DNA from: an uncultured Eubacteriales bacterium
Lineage (GTDB): Bacteria; Bacillota; Clostridia; Peptostreptococcales; Anaerovoracaceae
Assembly: GCA_900542295.1 (NCBI GenBank)
Contig: UQNJ01000012.1
Span: forward strand, 1-64,000
Reading direction: 5' to 3'
Length of the DNA stretch: 64,000 bases
Position numbers and translations under genes: made by a program. The notes below the pieces were generated by a model. The model searched no databases, had not been told where the DNA came from, and was given only the letters and a program-made list of their open reading frames with translations. The number at the start of each line of letters is the position of its first letter. The stretch's first letter is position 1. Below are positions 1-11,284 of the stretch, in pieces.

Positions 1-2068
<2,068 letters not shown>

Positions 2069-2248
2069 AATGGTTTAACTTAAGAGTTTGGTACTCATTC
2101 AGTTGCAAGAGCAAAAGAGCCGATAGCAATTTGTTAAAACGAATTGAGTGAGCTTATTTGCGGTAGATTCCAAGCCGGCTAAAGCCGGGGAATCCTCGCA
2201 TAAAAGCCACCGACAATTTACAGTCGTAAATTGGGTGAGCTTATTAAT
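2069..2248 (+). other. 23S-5S rRNA spacer with a 17-bp near-perfect direct repeat
   Basis: No tRNA cloverleaf is visible. The spacer holds two copies of AATTGRGTGAGCTTATT at 2142-2158 and 2229-2245 (16 of 17 identical), the second just before the 5S start, with a small GC-rich stem (CCGGCTAAAGCCGG) between them. The repeats may reflect duplicated processing leader sequence; that is inference. Confidence 0.5.
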
Positions 2249-2362
2249 CCGGTGACTATGGCTGAGAGGATACACCTGTTCCCATCTCGAACACAGAAGT
2301 TAAGCTCTCATGCGCCGATAATACTTGGCGGGAAGCTGCCTGGGAATGTAGGTCGTTGCCGG
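2249..2362 (+). rRNA. 5S ribosomal RNA
   Basis: A 114-nt 5S rRNA with the conserved CCCATCTCGAACACAGAAGTTAAGC block at 2281-2304 and matching ends (CCGGTGAC at the 5' end, GTTGCCGG at the 3' end) that close helix I. It follows the 23S gene and precedes a strong terminator, the usual end of an rRNA operon. Confidence 0.95.
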
Positions 2363-2370
2363 TTTTTAAA

Positions 2371-2402
2371 AAGCAAGTTGAAAAACTTGCTTTTTTTATT
2401 TT
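2371..2402 (+). terminator. rRNA operon terminator
   Basis: Nine-base arms AAGCAAGTT / AACTTGCTT around a GAAA tetraloop, followed by a run of seven T. A typical intrinsic terminator directly after the 5S gene. The stretch from 2403 to 2783 is AT-rich, has no gene, and must hold the promoter of the following peptidase gene (a TTGACA lies at 2576-2581 but without a well spaced -10). Confidence 0.9.
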
Positions 2403-2783
2403 TTGATTTTTCATCATACTTTTAGCAAGCTAAATCGACATTCTCTTTTTTTTAGGGATTTATGAATATCACAAAGGGTAATATATCAGACTGATTTTAA
2501 TAGAAATTTGTCTAAAGAGACCGGGAATAAATGTCGAAGTATGAATCTTTTTGCAAACAAGAGACTTTTTTTTACTTGACAGTACTCTTTTTTCTATAAA
2601 TTCACATTATATTACGGTAAGTAACAGCAGTCGATGAAATATTGGCAATATAAAGAATAATGTATACATGGTAAATTTTACTTGTTAAGAGCAAATTTTT
2701 ATGTTAAAGTTCAAACAAGTAGGTGTTAAATTTTTATCACCAGAGTGTTAAAACCGTAAGGGTAATTTAGAAAGGAGAAAAAA

Positions 2784-5700
2784 ATGAGCAAGAAGTTTAG
2801 CGTGAAGATAGTTGTATTAGCGTTAATCTTTACATTGGTAATGCCAATAGGCGCATTCGCCTCTGTAGCAGAGCTGCAAGAGGATACAACTACTCCGGGT
2901 ATATCGTTAGCCGGTAAGTATAAAACCGACTATGACGATATTGACTTCCAGTATTCAATTACTGAAGAAGCTACCCATGAAGTCACAATAGAGACCCAGA
3001 AGACAGAAGCGGAACTTAAAGCTGCTGTTGAGGCTCAAAACATTGATTTTGCTCTGAACAGAGATGAGGAAAGGACTTATCTCGACCCTGCTCTGTATCC
3101 GTATCCGAGTAAGGGCGGACCGATTTCCGAATGGTTAGACAGAGATGACCAGCAGGCAATCCGGATTGAAAGCATTACAGTAGAAGGTTCAAACCTTAAA
3201 GTTAAAGTGAATACATTCGGAACTGAATATTATTACACAGCTGACGAAACTGCTGAAAATTCAGTGAAGAAAGTTTACTCTATCGATCATACAAATGGCG
3301 GAAAGTGGCTTGATAAATGCGGCTATTTTGACTTTGTAGCATCTATAGGCGGCGAAAAGGTAGGCTCTGTACATGCTAAAGTAGTTCCATATGATTCTTA
3401 TCGCACACCTTATGAATTGTTTGACGAGATAGAATCACTAAAGGCTTATAAAGGAAACAGACATGTTGAAGTAGGATCTATAGGCCATACTTCCGTAGAC
3501 GGTTATGATACCCCTTATGTAATAGTAGCGGGTGATAAGGCGGATGTTAATAACTGGCTGAAATACACTGAAATATCAGAGACTGATCCTGCTAAGGCTA
3601 TAAAAGATATTAAAGCCGGAAAGTATAATGATCTGAAGGTTCCTTTGTATGTATCCAACTGTCATACAAACGAGAACTCCGCAATAAACGGCATTATGAA
3701 TTTTATCGAAATGTTGGTAAATGAAGAGGAAATTTCACTCAAAACTCTTGAATCCTATACCGACGAAGGTAAGGCTAAGCTTGAAGATGAAAAAGCCAAT
3801 ATATTCGGCACAAGCATTTCTGAGATTTATGCAAGATATGCCACTGAACTTGGAAGATTAAGAGGAGAAAACGGTGACTCTCTTGACAATTGGGGCGGTG
3901 GATACGGATATTCATCGGTAGTGGACTTTGATAAGTATTATAATACAAGTACCGATAAATTTGACGTTGATGCGCTGCTGGATGATGTATTCTTCGTATG
4001 TGTACCTACAATGAATATGGAGGGATATGTACAGCAGACAAGAGCTACAGGCGTAGGCTTTGACCCTAACAGAGATTATGCAAACCAGACTATGAATGAA
4101 GATGCCAATGCTATGGCATTTATGGCTAAGTGGAACCCTATGGTTTATACGGAAATCCACGGAAGAGTTGAAGGAATGCTGATTGAGCCATGCGGTGCTC
4201 CTCATAATCCTAATATTGAATATGATCTTATCGTAGAAAAATTCATAGAACTTGGTGAAGCAGTTGGTAATGCAGCTATCGCCAACAATGAAAAGTTTAA
4301 CAGTTATGAACTGCCGGCTCGTGACTATATTGAAATTGACCATAATTCACCTACAGGTGTTCAATGGGGAACTCCGTGGGATGACCTTTCCACAAACTTC
4401 GGTTCACAGTTCCCAGTATTCTACGGAACATGCGGTATCACATGGGAAATGCCGGCATATGATGATATTACATCTGAACAGGTAATTCCTAACGGAATGT
4501 TTGGACAGGGCAGATATGTGCAGGAAAACAAGACTGACCTGCTTCTTTCCCAGGCAGAACTTTTCTTAAGAGGACTTACCAATGCCAACTCTAATGACAA
4601 GGTTGCTGAATACTATGTAGACCAGTATGATCAGCTTGGCAAGCAGGCAGACATCATGAGACCTGTAAACGATGGCAAAGGAGAAAACGGCAACTTCTAT
4701 CCTGAATGTTTCATCATTCCTATGGATAAGGAAAACCAGAAGAACTTGCAGGACGCTGCCGAAGCGGTTAAGTGGATTGCAAGAAATGACATGAAGTATA
4801 AGATTGCAGAAAAAGAATTTACATATGACGGTGTTACATATCCGGAAGGAACTGTAATAGCATCTATGTATCAGGCAAAGAGATCACTTCTTAATGCCAA
4901 CTTCGGACCTGGTTCATTCGTAACTGTTTGGAAGGGATTATATTCAGAAGCATTCTCACAGCATCCTTATGCTCGTGGATTCGATATAATCACTGTAACA
5001 GAGCCTGAAGAATACAAAGTGATTGATGCGGCATGTAAGGACGGTTACGATTATGCCGGAACACTCAATTACCTGTCAGACTTTGCTTCTCAGTTCAGCG
5101 GAGTTGAAGGTGCTGATGTTATCATTTCAAATGCTTCCGAAGATACAGCAGGAGCAGTTAATGCATTGCTTAAGGCCGGAAAGACAGTTGGAATGATTAC
5201 AGAAGGCGACTACATGGGAGATTTCATCTGCTCATATGACGATTTTGTTGAAATTGTTGCATCTGATTATATTGTAAGCGCTGAGGGCGTATACGGGGCA
5301 GGAATAAAGGCATCCGTAATAGAAAAATCACCTTCTGTTTACATTGTCGGAGGAAATGCTCCTGCAACAGCAGGTAATATTGAACTTAAAGGCGGAAACT
5401 CATACTGCTTCGATGTATACGCGATAGACCATATGGGATTCAATAAGACTGAGGAAGCTACTAAGGCTGACGCTATAGTAGGTAACGGATTCAGCCGCAG
5501 CAAAGCAAATGATACATATGCAAAACAGGCAGTGCTTGAAGGAACTCCTTACATGGTATGGGGCAGCGGCTCTAACCTGAGCGGAATTCTTGGCGGAGTA
5601 ACAAAAGCCAGCATGTCCAACGGAACAGATATGTTAGCATATGTTAAATATCCGAATGTTAACCTGATAAATGCCAACTACGAACTTGATGGTGACTATC

Positions 5701-6194
5701 AGAATTACCAGTATGGCACAGACTACTTTGCAGCAATTCCTGAAGGAGCAGTTGCACTGGTGCAGAATGCAGGAGAGACTCCTATTGTAGGATGCGTAGG
5801 TATCTTTGATGACGCAGGTAAAGCTGATTTTGAAAAATACAATAATGCAGTTGTTGCATTTGAATATCAGAAAGACGGATTGGACATAGTATCCTTTGCA
5901 AACTCTCTTGTACACAAGGGACATCCGCAGGATGAATTCAAGTATATTGCAAACTTCCTGTTCTCAAGAGTATTAGCTGATGAAGCTTATGCAGGAACAG
6001 TACAGCCGGAAACTCCTCCTGCTACAAATCCTGATACCGATAACGGTAACGGAAACAATGGCGGAACTACAGGTGATGTGAGCAAGACCGGAGATAACAG
6101 CAATATTGCACTTTGGGCAATAGTTCTTATGGCAGGAGCTGTCGGAACAACAGTAGTGGTTGTCAGAAGAAGAAACGCTGTAAATAGACAATAA
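2784..6194 (+). CDS. Secreted, membrane/wall-anchored M14-family zinc carboxypeptidase-like protein
   Basis: A 1136-residue exported protein, probably a zinc peptidase acting on peptides or cell-wall peptides outside the cell. Residues 1-27 form a signal peptide ending AFA-S. M14 catalytic features are visible: H294-x-x-E297 (CHTNENSA), the third zinc ligand H459 in EIHG, and a plausible catalytic glutamate E555 in ITWEMP. A long C-terminal half has no motif I recognise. The end has a Pro/Thr/Asn/Gly-rich linker, then SKTGD, a hydrophobic helix and an RRR tail, a sorting-signal-like anchor that lacks the usual proline of LPXTG. AGGAG lies 6-10 bases before the ATG. It is monocistronic, with a terminator behind it. 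Substrate unknown. Confidence 0.85.
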   Translation: MSKKFSVKIVVLALIFTLVMPIGAFASVAELQEDTTTPGISLAGKYKTDYDDIDFQYSITEEATHEVTIETQKTEAELKAAVEAQNIDFALNRDEERTYLDPALYPYPSKGGPISEWLDRDDQQAIRIESITVEGSNLKVKVNTFGTEYYYTADETAENSVKKVYSIDHTNGGKWLDKCGYFDFVASIGGEKVGSVHAKVVPYDSYRTPYELFDEIESLKAYKGNRHVEVGSIGHTSVDGYDTPYVIVAGDKADVNNWLKYTEISETDPAKAIKDIKAGKYNDLKVPLYVSNCHTNENSAINGIMNFIEMLVNEEEISLKTLESYTDEGKAKLEDEKANIFGTSISEIYARYATELGRLRGENGDSLDNWGGGYGYSSVVDFDKYYNTSTDKFDVDALLDDVFFVCVPTMNMEGYVQQTRATGVGFDPNRDYANQTMNEDANAMAFMAKWNPMVYTEIHGRVEGMLIEPCGAPHNPNIEYDLIVEKFIELGEAVGNAAIANNEKFNSYELPARDYIEIDHNSPTGVQWGTPWDDLSTNFGSQFPVFYGTCGITWEMPAYDDITSEQVIPNGMFGQGRYVQENKTDLLLSQAELFLRGLTNANSNDKVAEYYVDQYDQLGKQADIMRPVNDGKGENGNFYPECFIIPMDKENQKNLQDAAEAVKWIARNDMKYKIAEKEFTYDGVTYPEGTVIASMYQAKRSLLNANFGPGSFVTVWKGLYSEAFSQHPYARGFDIITVTEPEEYKVIDAACKDGYDYAGTLNYLSDFASQFSGVEGADVIISNASEDTAGAVNALLKAGKTVGMITEGDYMGDFICSYDDFVEIVASDYIVSAEGVYGAGIKASVIEKSPSVYIVGGNAPATAGNIELKGGNSYCFDVYAIDHMGFNKTEEATKADAIVGNGFSRSKANDTYAKQAVLEGTPYMVWGSGSNLSGILGGVTKASMSNGTDMLAYVKYPNVNLINANYELDGDYQNYQYGTDYFAAIPEGAVALVQNAGETPIVGCVGIFDDAGKADFEKYNNAVVAFEYQKDGLDIVSFANSLVHKGHPQDEFKYIANFLFSRVLADEAYAGTVQPETPPATNPDTDNGNGNNGGTTGDVSKTGDNSNIALWAIVLMAGAVGTTVVVVRRRNAVNRQ

Positions 6195-6248
6195 GTGTTG
6201 TAATAAAAAAGATGAATTTGATCTGCAAGGTCAAGTTCAATGAATTCG

Positions 6249-6292
6249 GCACCCCTATGATTTATAAATCATAGGGGTGCATTTGTTTTTTG
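6249..6292 (+). terminator. Terminator of the M14 peptidase gene
   Basis: Fourteen-base perfect arms GCACCCCTATGATT / AATCATAGGGGTGC separated by TATA, followed by ATTTGTTTTTT. Confidence 0.88.
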
Positions 6293-6365
6293 CTGATAGA
6301 ACAAAAATTGACATTTAATCAAAAGTAAGCATAGAAAATGAAGTCTTTCTTTATTGAAAATCATA

Positions 6366-6374
6366 TGGTATAAT
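6366..6374 (+). promoter_or_regulatory. Extended -10 promoter for the tmk operon
   Basis: TGGTATAAT (TG-N-TATAAT) at 6366-6374, about 65 bases before the small membrane-peptide gene that leads the tmk operon. The -35 is poor, as allowed for extended -10 promoters. Confidence 0.55.
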
Positions 6375-6439
6375 TATTTAATAGCGTCAAAGAATGCCTT
6401 TGCCTATAAGAAGAAGGATAACGAAAGGAAATATAAGAT

Positions 6440-6544
6440 ATGACTGTAATAAAAATAATTTTTTCAATGCTTATTTGTTTCCCTCTTCTTGCACTTGCTT
6501 ATTATTTTTTGAAGAAACTTGTAGAAGAATTATATAAAAAATAG
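6440..6544 (+). CDS. 34-residue single-span membrane peptide, first gene of the tmk operon
   Basis: A small gene: ATG at 6440, 34 codons, TAG at 6542-6544. The sequence is one hydrophobic segment (about residues 4-24, starting MTVIKIIFSML) followed by a charged tail rich in Lys and Glu. GAAAGGAAA lies about 10 bases before the start. The stop codon overlaps the ribosome binding site of tmk, which begins 6 bases later, so the two are translated in series. The function is unknown and I recognise no family. Confidence 0.6.
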   Translation: MTVIKIIFSMLICFPLLALAYYFLKKLVEELYKK

Positions 6545-6550
6545 GAGTTT

Positions 6551-7183
6551 ATGATGAAAAAAGGCTTGTTCATCTCTATAGAAGGACCTGATGGATCGGG
6601 GAAATCAACTCAGATAAAAAACATAAGAAGGTTTTTTAATGATAAAGGAATAGATATTATTTTTACAAGAGAGCCGGGAGGAACTGCAATCGGAGAGAGA
6701 ATAAGGCGCATAATTCTTGACAGAGACTGTCCGGAAATGGATGACATGACAGAAGCACTTCTGTATGCGGCGGCGAGAGCCCAGCATGTTGCGCAGGTGA
6801 TAAAGCCTGCTCTGGAAGAGGGAAAAATAGTAATATGCGACAGGTTTGTGGATTCAAGTATCGCCTATCAGGGATATGGACGCAAGATAGGAACGCCTGT
6901 CGAAGTAATAAATAATTATGCCATCGGCGGATGTATGCCGGATGTTACATTTCTTATGAAGATGGATCCTAAGGTAGGGAGAAGGCGAATTGCCGCAGCA
7001 AATCAAGACCGTCTGGAAAGAGAAAGAGACGATTTTCATATAAGAACTTTTGAAGGCTATCTGGAGTTGGAAAAAAAATATCCGGAAAGAATCGTGGGAA
7101 TAGATGCAAGCCGCAGTATAGAAGAAATCAAATCCGATATTTACAGGAAACTGGAGGCAGTGCTTAAAAGTGTCGCTGAGTAG
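6551..7183 (+). CDS. tmk: Thymidylate kinase
   Basis: Phosphorylates dTMP to dTDP with ATP in the cytoplasm, the committed kinase step of dTTP supply. 210 residues, normal for the family. The P-loop is G12-PDGSGKST20, followed by the REPGGT dTMP-binding motif near residue 39 and the DRFVDSS motif near residue 97. Start chosen at the ATG-ATG pair behind AGGAG; the second ATG is equally possible. The 3' end overlaps holB by 14 bases, the tmk-holB-ricT order known from Bacillus and Clostridia. Confidence 0.96.
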   Translation: MMKKGLFISIEGPDGSGKSTQIKNIRRFFNDKGIDIIFTREPGGTAIGERIRRIILDRDCPEMDDMTEALLYAAARAQHVAQVIKPALEEGKIVICDRFVDSSIAYQGYGRKIGTPVEVINNYAIGGCMPDVTFLMKMDPKVGRRRIAAANQDRLERERDDFHIRTFEGYLELEKKYPERIVGIDASRSIEEIKSDIYRKLEAVLKSVAE

Positions 7184-7976
7184 ATATAAATCAAACAAAA
7201 AGCTCATAGACAGAATAAGTCTTGGCATAAAACATGGAAGGATATTTCATGCATATATATTGGAGGGGGATGCGCTTTCGTACAAAGACGATTTCGCTGT
7301 AGACCTTTGCAAGGCGGTAGTATGCACGGAAATGCCGGGGGTAGGTTGTGACAGCTGTATAAATTGCAGAAAGATAGACCACGATAATTACGAAGATCTT
7401 TATGTGGTAGAAGCAGACGGAATGTCTGTTAAAGATGAACAGATTGCAAAGTTACAGGCAGAGCTTAAGAAGAAACCTGCAGGTGACAGACATCTTGCCA
7501 TAATAAAAGATGCGGATACGATGACTTTAAGGGCTCAGAATCGACTTTTGAAAACACTTGAGGAACCGTTTGCCGGAACTGTCATTATTTTATTGTCAGA
7601 AAATCGAGAAAATCTGATAGATACCATAAGATCAAGATGTGTATTATACAGGCTTGAAGATGAAAGGAGCGATTCTTCAGGAGGCGAAAAGGCAGAAGCT
7701 GTTTTCGAAGCAATTTCAGAAAAAAAAGGCTTTTTTAAGGGGAAGGAAGTTCTTTCTGCAAATATTAAAAGCAGAGAGGATGCTTTGGAGCTTCTCGACG
7801 GGCTGGAGCGTATTTATCAGAAAATGCTGAAATGGGAAGATGACAGAAGAACGCTTTTTACAAAAGATGAGATATTCAGAAGCATAGAACTTATTGAAGA
7901 GGCGAGGCGAGATTTACTGTTTAAAGTAAATTATCAATATGCTCTGAAAAACTTAATATTAAAAATGGAAATTTAA
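7170..7976 (+). CDS. holB: DNA polymerase III delta' subunit (clamp-loader)
   Basis: Clamp-loader AAA+ subunit of the replicative polymerase. 268 residues from a GTG start inside the end of tmk. The zinc-binding cysteines C52, C60, C63 and C66 are present, and the SRC motif (S155-R156-C157) is intact, while the Walker A position (ILEGDALSYKDD) has no GKT, as expected for delta' that does not hydrolyse ATP. Next gene ricT follows 13 bases later. Confidence 0.92.
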   Translation: MSLSRYKSNKKLIDRISLGIKHGRIFHAYILEGDALSYKDDFAVDLCKAVVCTEMPGVGCDSCINCRKIDHDNYEDLYVVEADGMSVKDEQIAKLQAELKKKPAGDRHLAIIKDADTMTLRAQNRLLKTLEEPFAGTVIILLSENRENLIDTIRSRCVLYRLEDERSDSSGGEKAEAVFEAISEKKGFFKGKEVLSANIKSREDALELLDGLERIYQKMLKWEDDRRTLFTKDEIFRSIELIEEARRDLLFKVNYQYALKNLILKMEI

Positions 7977-7989
7977 TTCGGAGGAAAAT

Positions 7990-8931
7990 ATGGTTAGAGT
8001 AGCCGGAGTAAGATTTAAAACAGCCGGAAAAGTATATTATTTTGACCCCGGTGAGCTGAGTGTGACAACCGGAGATAATGTTATTGTAGAGACTGCGAGA
8101 GGAATGGAATTTGGCACAGTTACTATGAACATCACAGAGGTGGAGGAATCGGAAGTAGTTGCTCCGCTGAAGCAGATTGTAAGAATTGCTAATGAGAAAG
8201 ACCATAAGCAGCACGAAGAGAATGTACGAAAAAAACAGCGTGCTATTGAGCTTTGTCAGGAGAAGGTAGACAAGCATGGTCTTGTTATGAAGCTGATAGA
8301 TGTAGAATATACATTTGACAACAGCAAGATAGTATTTTATTTTACTGCCGACGGCAGAGTTGATTTTAGAGAATTGGTAAAAGACCTTGCCGGCGTCTTT
8401 AAGATGAGAATAGAGCTTCGTCAGATAGGAGTAAGAGATGAAGCTAAAATGCTCGGAGGCATTGGAAGCTGTGGAAGAGCGCTTTGTTGTCATAGTTGGC
8501 TTTCTGATTTTGAACCTGTATCTATAAAGATGGCAAAGGTGCAGAATCTTTCTCTTAACCCTGCCAAAATATCGGGAATATGCGGCAGACTTATGTGCTG
8601 TCTGAAATATGAAAACGATATATATATGGAATTCAGAAAGGGTATGCCTGATGTTGGTGAACGTGTAAAAACTCCTGACGGAATTGCAAAGGTAGTTGAT
8701 ACCAATCTTCTTGAAAGAAGCGTTAAAGTCAGACTTTATACAGAAGATAAACCAAAAGGAAAGCAAAATGAAGATGGAGAGCAGGAAGAAAAGCTGTCCT
8801 CAGATATTTATACTTATAAAAAAGAAGAAATTCGCCGCATAGACAAAAGAAAGAATACCAAGACGGAAGATATTTTTGAAGGTGTTGACGCAGATACAAT
8901 GAAAGAGATAAAAGAGCTTATCAAGGACTGA
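7990..8931 (+). CDS. ricT: PSP1-domain protein, RicT/YaaT type
   Basis: Homologue of B. subtilis RicT (YaaT), a part of the RicA-RicF-RicT complex that aids RNase Y-dependent mRNA processing and sporulation entry. 313 residues. Two CX4CC motifs are seen, C161/C166/C167 and C198/C203/C204, the cysteines that coordinate an iron-sulfur cluster in the family. The C-terminal 60 residues are charged and probably disordered. It sits between holB and trmN6 in one operon. Confidence 0.9.
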   Translation: MVRVAGVRFKTAGKVYYFDPGELSVTTGDNVIVETARGMEFGTVTMNITEVEESEVVAPLKQIVRIANEKDHKQHEENVRKKQRAIELCQEKVDKHGLVMKLIDVEYTFDNSKIVFYFTADGRVDFRELVKDLAGVFKMRIELRQIGVRDEAKMLGGIGSCGRALCCHSWLSDFEPVSIKMAKVQNLSLNPAKISGICGRLMCCLKYENDIYMEFRKGMPDVGERVKTPDGIAKVVDTNLLERSVKVRLYTEDKPKGKQNEDGEQEEKLSSDIYTYKKEEIRRIDKRKNTKTEDIFEGVDADTMKEIKELIKD

Positions 8932-8932
8932 T

Positions 8933-9709
8933 ATGGAGATGTTAGAAAAGGGCTCGGCTCTGCTGAAAGACGGAGAGCGAATAGATGACATAGGCTTTGG
9001 GAATTTTAGACTTATTCAAGATCCGAAAGAGTTTTGTTACGGAATTGATTCGGTACTTTTAGCAGACTTTGTGTCGAAGCGTGCAGGAGTCAGTTTGGAT
9101 ACTGTAGTAGATATGGGGACAGGAACAGGAGTAATTCCTTTGATTTTATGTCATAAAACTGATGTAAAAAGAGTTATAGGGGTGGAACTGCAAGAAAGTG
9201 CATATGATAAAGCCGTAAGAAATTCATTGCTGAATTGCACAAAAGACAGAGTGAACTTTGTTTTGGGAGATGTTAATGATGTGGAATTCGGCTGGGGCAG
9301 TGAATTAAAAGAGAAAGCAGATGCAGTTGTAAGTAATCCTCCTTACTTTAAAGCAGGCGGCGGAATAAAAAGCGAAGTCTCCGCAAAGGCAGCAGCAAGG
9401 CATGAGACTACTGCGACACTTGAAGATTTCATGAAGTGTGCAGCTTACCTGCTCAAAGCAAGAGGTGAGCTGTTTATGGTACACAGGCCATCGAGACTTG
9501 TGGATATCTGCTGTTTTGGCCGACTTGCAGGGCTTGAAACAAAGGAAATAAGAATGATTTCTCCGACCAGTGACGAAATACCTAATATAATTCTTGTAAA
9601 GCTTATAAAAGGAGGAGGAAGCGAGCTTAAGATTTTGCCTCCGATTGCCGTATATGATACGAAAGGAAATTATACTTCCGATATTCTTAATATTTATGAG
9701 AAAATTTAG
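8933..9709 (+). CDS. tRNA1(Val) (adenine37-N6)-methyltransferase family protein
   Basis: SAM-dependent methyltransferase of the TrmN6/YabB family, expected to methylate A37 of a tRNA. 258 residues. The SAM-binding segment VVDMGTGTGVIPL lies near residue 61 and the catalytic NPPY motif of N6-adenine methyltransferases is at N135-Y138. It starts one base after the ricT stop and its end overlaps the end of the convergent spmB by four bases. The same gene follows ricT in many Firmicutes. Confidence 0.88.
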   Translation: MEMLEKGSALLKDGERIDDIGFGNFRLIQDPKEFCYGIDSVLLADFVSKRAGVSLDTVVDMGTGTGVIPLILCHKTDVKRVIGVELQESAYDKAVRNSLLNCTKDRVNFVLGDVNDVEFGWGSELKEKADAVVSNPPYFKAGGGIKSEVSAKAAARHETTATLEDFMKCAAYLLKARGELFMVHRPSRLVDICCFGRLAGLETKEIRMISPTSDEIPNIILVKLIKGGGSELKILPPIAVYDTKGNYTSDILNIYEKI

Positions 9710-10233
9710 ATAAACTTGCATATCATGATGGAAACAAGAATTCCGGTAATATAGCCTATGAGGCCGCCTTTGAGAGCGTGCCTCATTTGTTTTACATGAG
9801 TCACTCCGAAATAAAGAGCAAGAACATATATGACAGTTTCACATCCTCCGCTCATTACACAGGCTACACGGCCGGCGTACGAATCAGGGCCTACGGTTTT
9901 GAGAATATCCTGTAATATTATAAGAGAGCCGCTTCCTGAAATAGCACGGAGAAGAATTAGAGGGAGGATTTCAACAGGTATATCTAAAAAATCGAGAAGC
10001 GGAGAAAGAGCAACATCAAGGACATTGAGTACTCCGGATGATGTAAGACTGTTGACTGCAATGAATATCCCTATGAGAAAAGGTAAAATTTCAACAGATG
10101 TAGCAAGGCCTGTTTTGGCGCCTTCTATGAAGTAATCATAGACAGGAGCCTTTTTTATCAGACCGTAGAAAATTATAAAGGTGCTCATTATGGGGAAAAA
10201 ACCTATTGATATAAATGAAAAAATTTCTGTCAA
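9706..10233 (-). CDS. spmB: Spore maturation protein B
   Basis: Membrane protein with Gate (nucleoside-recognition) segments; SpmA and SpmB act together in spore core dehydration and heat resistance. The frame is open back to 10251, but the stretch 10240-10248 reads AAAGGAGGG, a ribosome binding site rather than coding sequence. The start is therefore TTG at 10233-10231, giving 175 residues (LTEIFSFISIG...). That is one base after the spmA stop codon. Confidence 0.9.
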   Translation of the reverse strand: MTEIFSFISIGFFPIMSTFIIFYGLIKKAPVYDYFIEGAKTGLATSVEILPFLIGIFIAVNSLTSSGVLNVLDVALSPLLDFLDIPVEILPLILLRAISGSGSLIILQDILKTVGPDSYAGRVACVMSGGCETVIYVLALYFGVTHVKQMRHALKGGLIGYITGILVSIMICKFI

Positions 10234-10234
10234 T

Positions 10235-10807
10235 TTATCCCCTCCTTTCAAAAAACTTACATGCGAGCACAGAAACTAATATAGTTATAACGGCTGTAAT
10301 CAGAGATGGCAGAACTATGGAATAAGGGTCAGCAGAGCCGAGAGAGCTTCTTATCTGAACGGTCATTACAGGGAAAATCGGAGCAAAAGCCATATTGACT
10401 ACAGCAAAAGTACACATATCATTGCTTGCGATGGGTCTGTGATGATTGTCATCATCTAATTTTTCCATAGTTCTTAGGGCGAACACCGTAGAACTGTTTC
10501 CTGCGCCGAAAATATTGGACATAAAACTCATTATTATAGATGAAAGAGTTTCTGGATTTTTCTGATCCGGAAAAAGCAGTTTCGTAAAAGGCAGAAGCAT
10601 CTTTGAGAAGCTGTTTATCAAGCCGGTACGTTCAGCTATTTCCATCAGGCCGCTCCACATAGCCATTATTCCGCAAAGAGCGAATACAAATTCCACTGCT
10701 TCACCGGCGCTTTCTGTAAGAGCATTTCCAAGTGAAGTCAAATTACCTGTAACTAATGCATACAAAATCGAAGCTAAGAGAATTACAGACCATATATAAT
10801 TCATCAT
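10235..10807 (-). CDS. spmA: Spore maturation protein A
   Basis: Partner of SpmB in spore maturation, an integral membrane protein with a Gate domain and several hydrophobic helices. About 190 residues. The frame reaches TTG at 10813, but an ATG at 10807 lies at better spacing behind AAGGAGC, so I choose that; the TTG remains possible. The spmAB pair faces away from the next operon. Confidence 0.9.
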   Translation of the reverse strand: MMNYIWSVILLASILYALVTGNLTSLGNALTESAGEAVEFVFALCGIMAMWSGLMEIAERTGLINSFSKMLLPFTKLLFPDQKNPETLSSIIMSFMSNIFGAGNSSTVFALRTMEKLDDDNHHRPIASNDMCTFAVVNMAFAPIFPVMTVQIRSSLGSADPYSIVLPSLITAVITILVSVLACKFFERRG

Positions 10808-10863
10808 ATACAAAAGGCTCCTTTCATAGTAATAAAAGGTTATGCAAAAATTTTAAAAAGATG

Positions 10864-10893
10864 TTGAAGTATTTTCCATTTTTGGGTTATAAT
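10864..10893 (+). promoter_or_regulatory. SigA-type promoter for the 118-residue membrane protein and AbrB/murA genes
   Basis: TTGAAG at 10864-10869 and TATAAT at 10888-10893 with an 18-base spacer, about 30 bases before the start codon at 10925. Confidence 0.6.
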
Positions 10894-10924
10894 ATAAATA
10901 TAATAGCGAACAAGGAGGAATGAG

Positions 10925-11281
10925 ATGACAATAACTATTACATGGCAGGGAATACTGCTTACGGTTATCGCTATACTCGGCATTGTTTTGCTGATATATT
11001 TAATTGTATTATTAAGTAATCTGATTAAGACCGTAAAGCAGGCAAATCAAATTCTTGATGACGCAAAAATTGTTTCTGCAATAACGGCTGACAAGGCAAA
11101 GCAGATAGATGGAATTGTAGACGGCGTCAGTGATACAGTTAAAACTGTTATAGATACGGTTAACGGAAACAAGAACATAATATCGGCTGCAACAAACGTA
11201 GTTAATGCGGCTGGCAATATAGCCGGTATGGTCAATAAATATGAAAAGAAAAAAGAAAAAGAACACAGCAAGGAGGAATAG
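10925..11281 (+). CDS. Small membrane protein, DUF948-like
   Basis: 118 residues: a single N-terminal transmembrane helix (about residues 8-32), a long amphipathic stretch with Val/Ile/Ala/Asn repeats (about 35-100) likely to be helical, and a Lys/Glu-rich tail. This layout resembles DUF948 general stress-type membrane proteins, but I assign no function. A strong GGAGG precedes the ATG. The AbrB-type gene starts 3 bases after its stop. Confidence 0.6.
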   Translation: MTITITWQGILLTVIAILGIVLLIYLIVLLSNLIKTVKQANQILDDAKIVSAITADKAKQIDGIVDGVSDTVKTVIDTVNGNKNIISAATNVVNAAGNIAGMVNKYEKKKEKEHSKEE

Positions 11282-11284
11282 CAA

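Noticed and set aside
2069..2248. A tRNA in the 23S-5S spacer.
   Set aside because: No cloverleaf, anticodon arm or T-loop sequence could be found.
2576..2610. TTGACA upstream of the M14 gene as a full promoter.
   Set aside because: No -10 element at 16-18 bases; TATAAA is only 13 bases away.
7921..8766. A 281-codon minus-strand frame.
   Set aside because: Antisense to ricT, low-complexity composition, no start signal.
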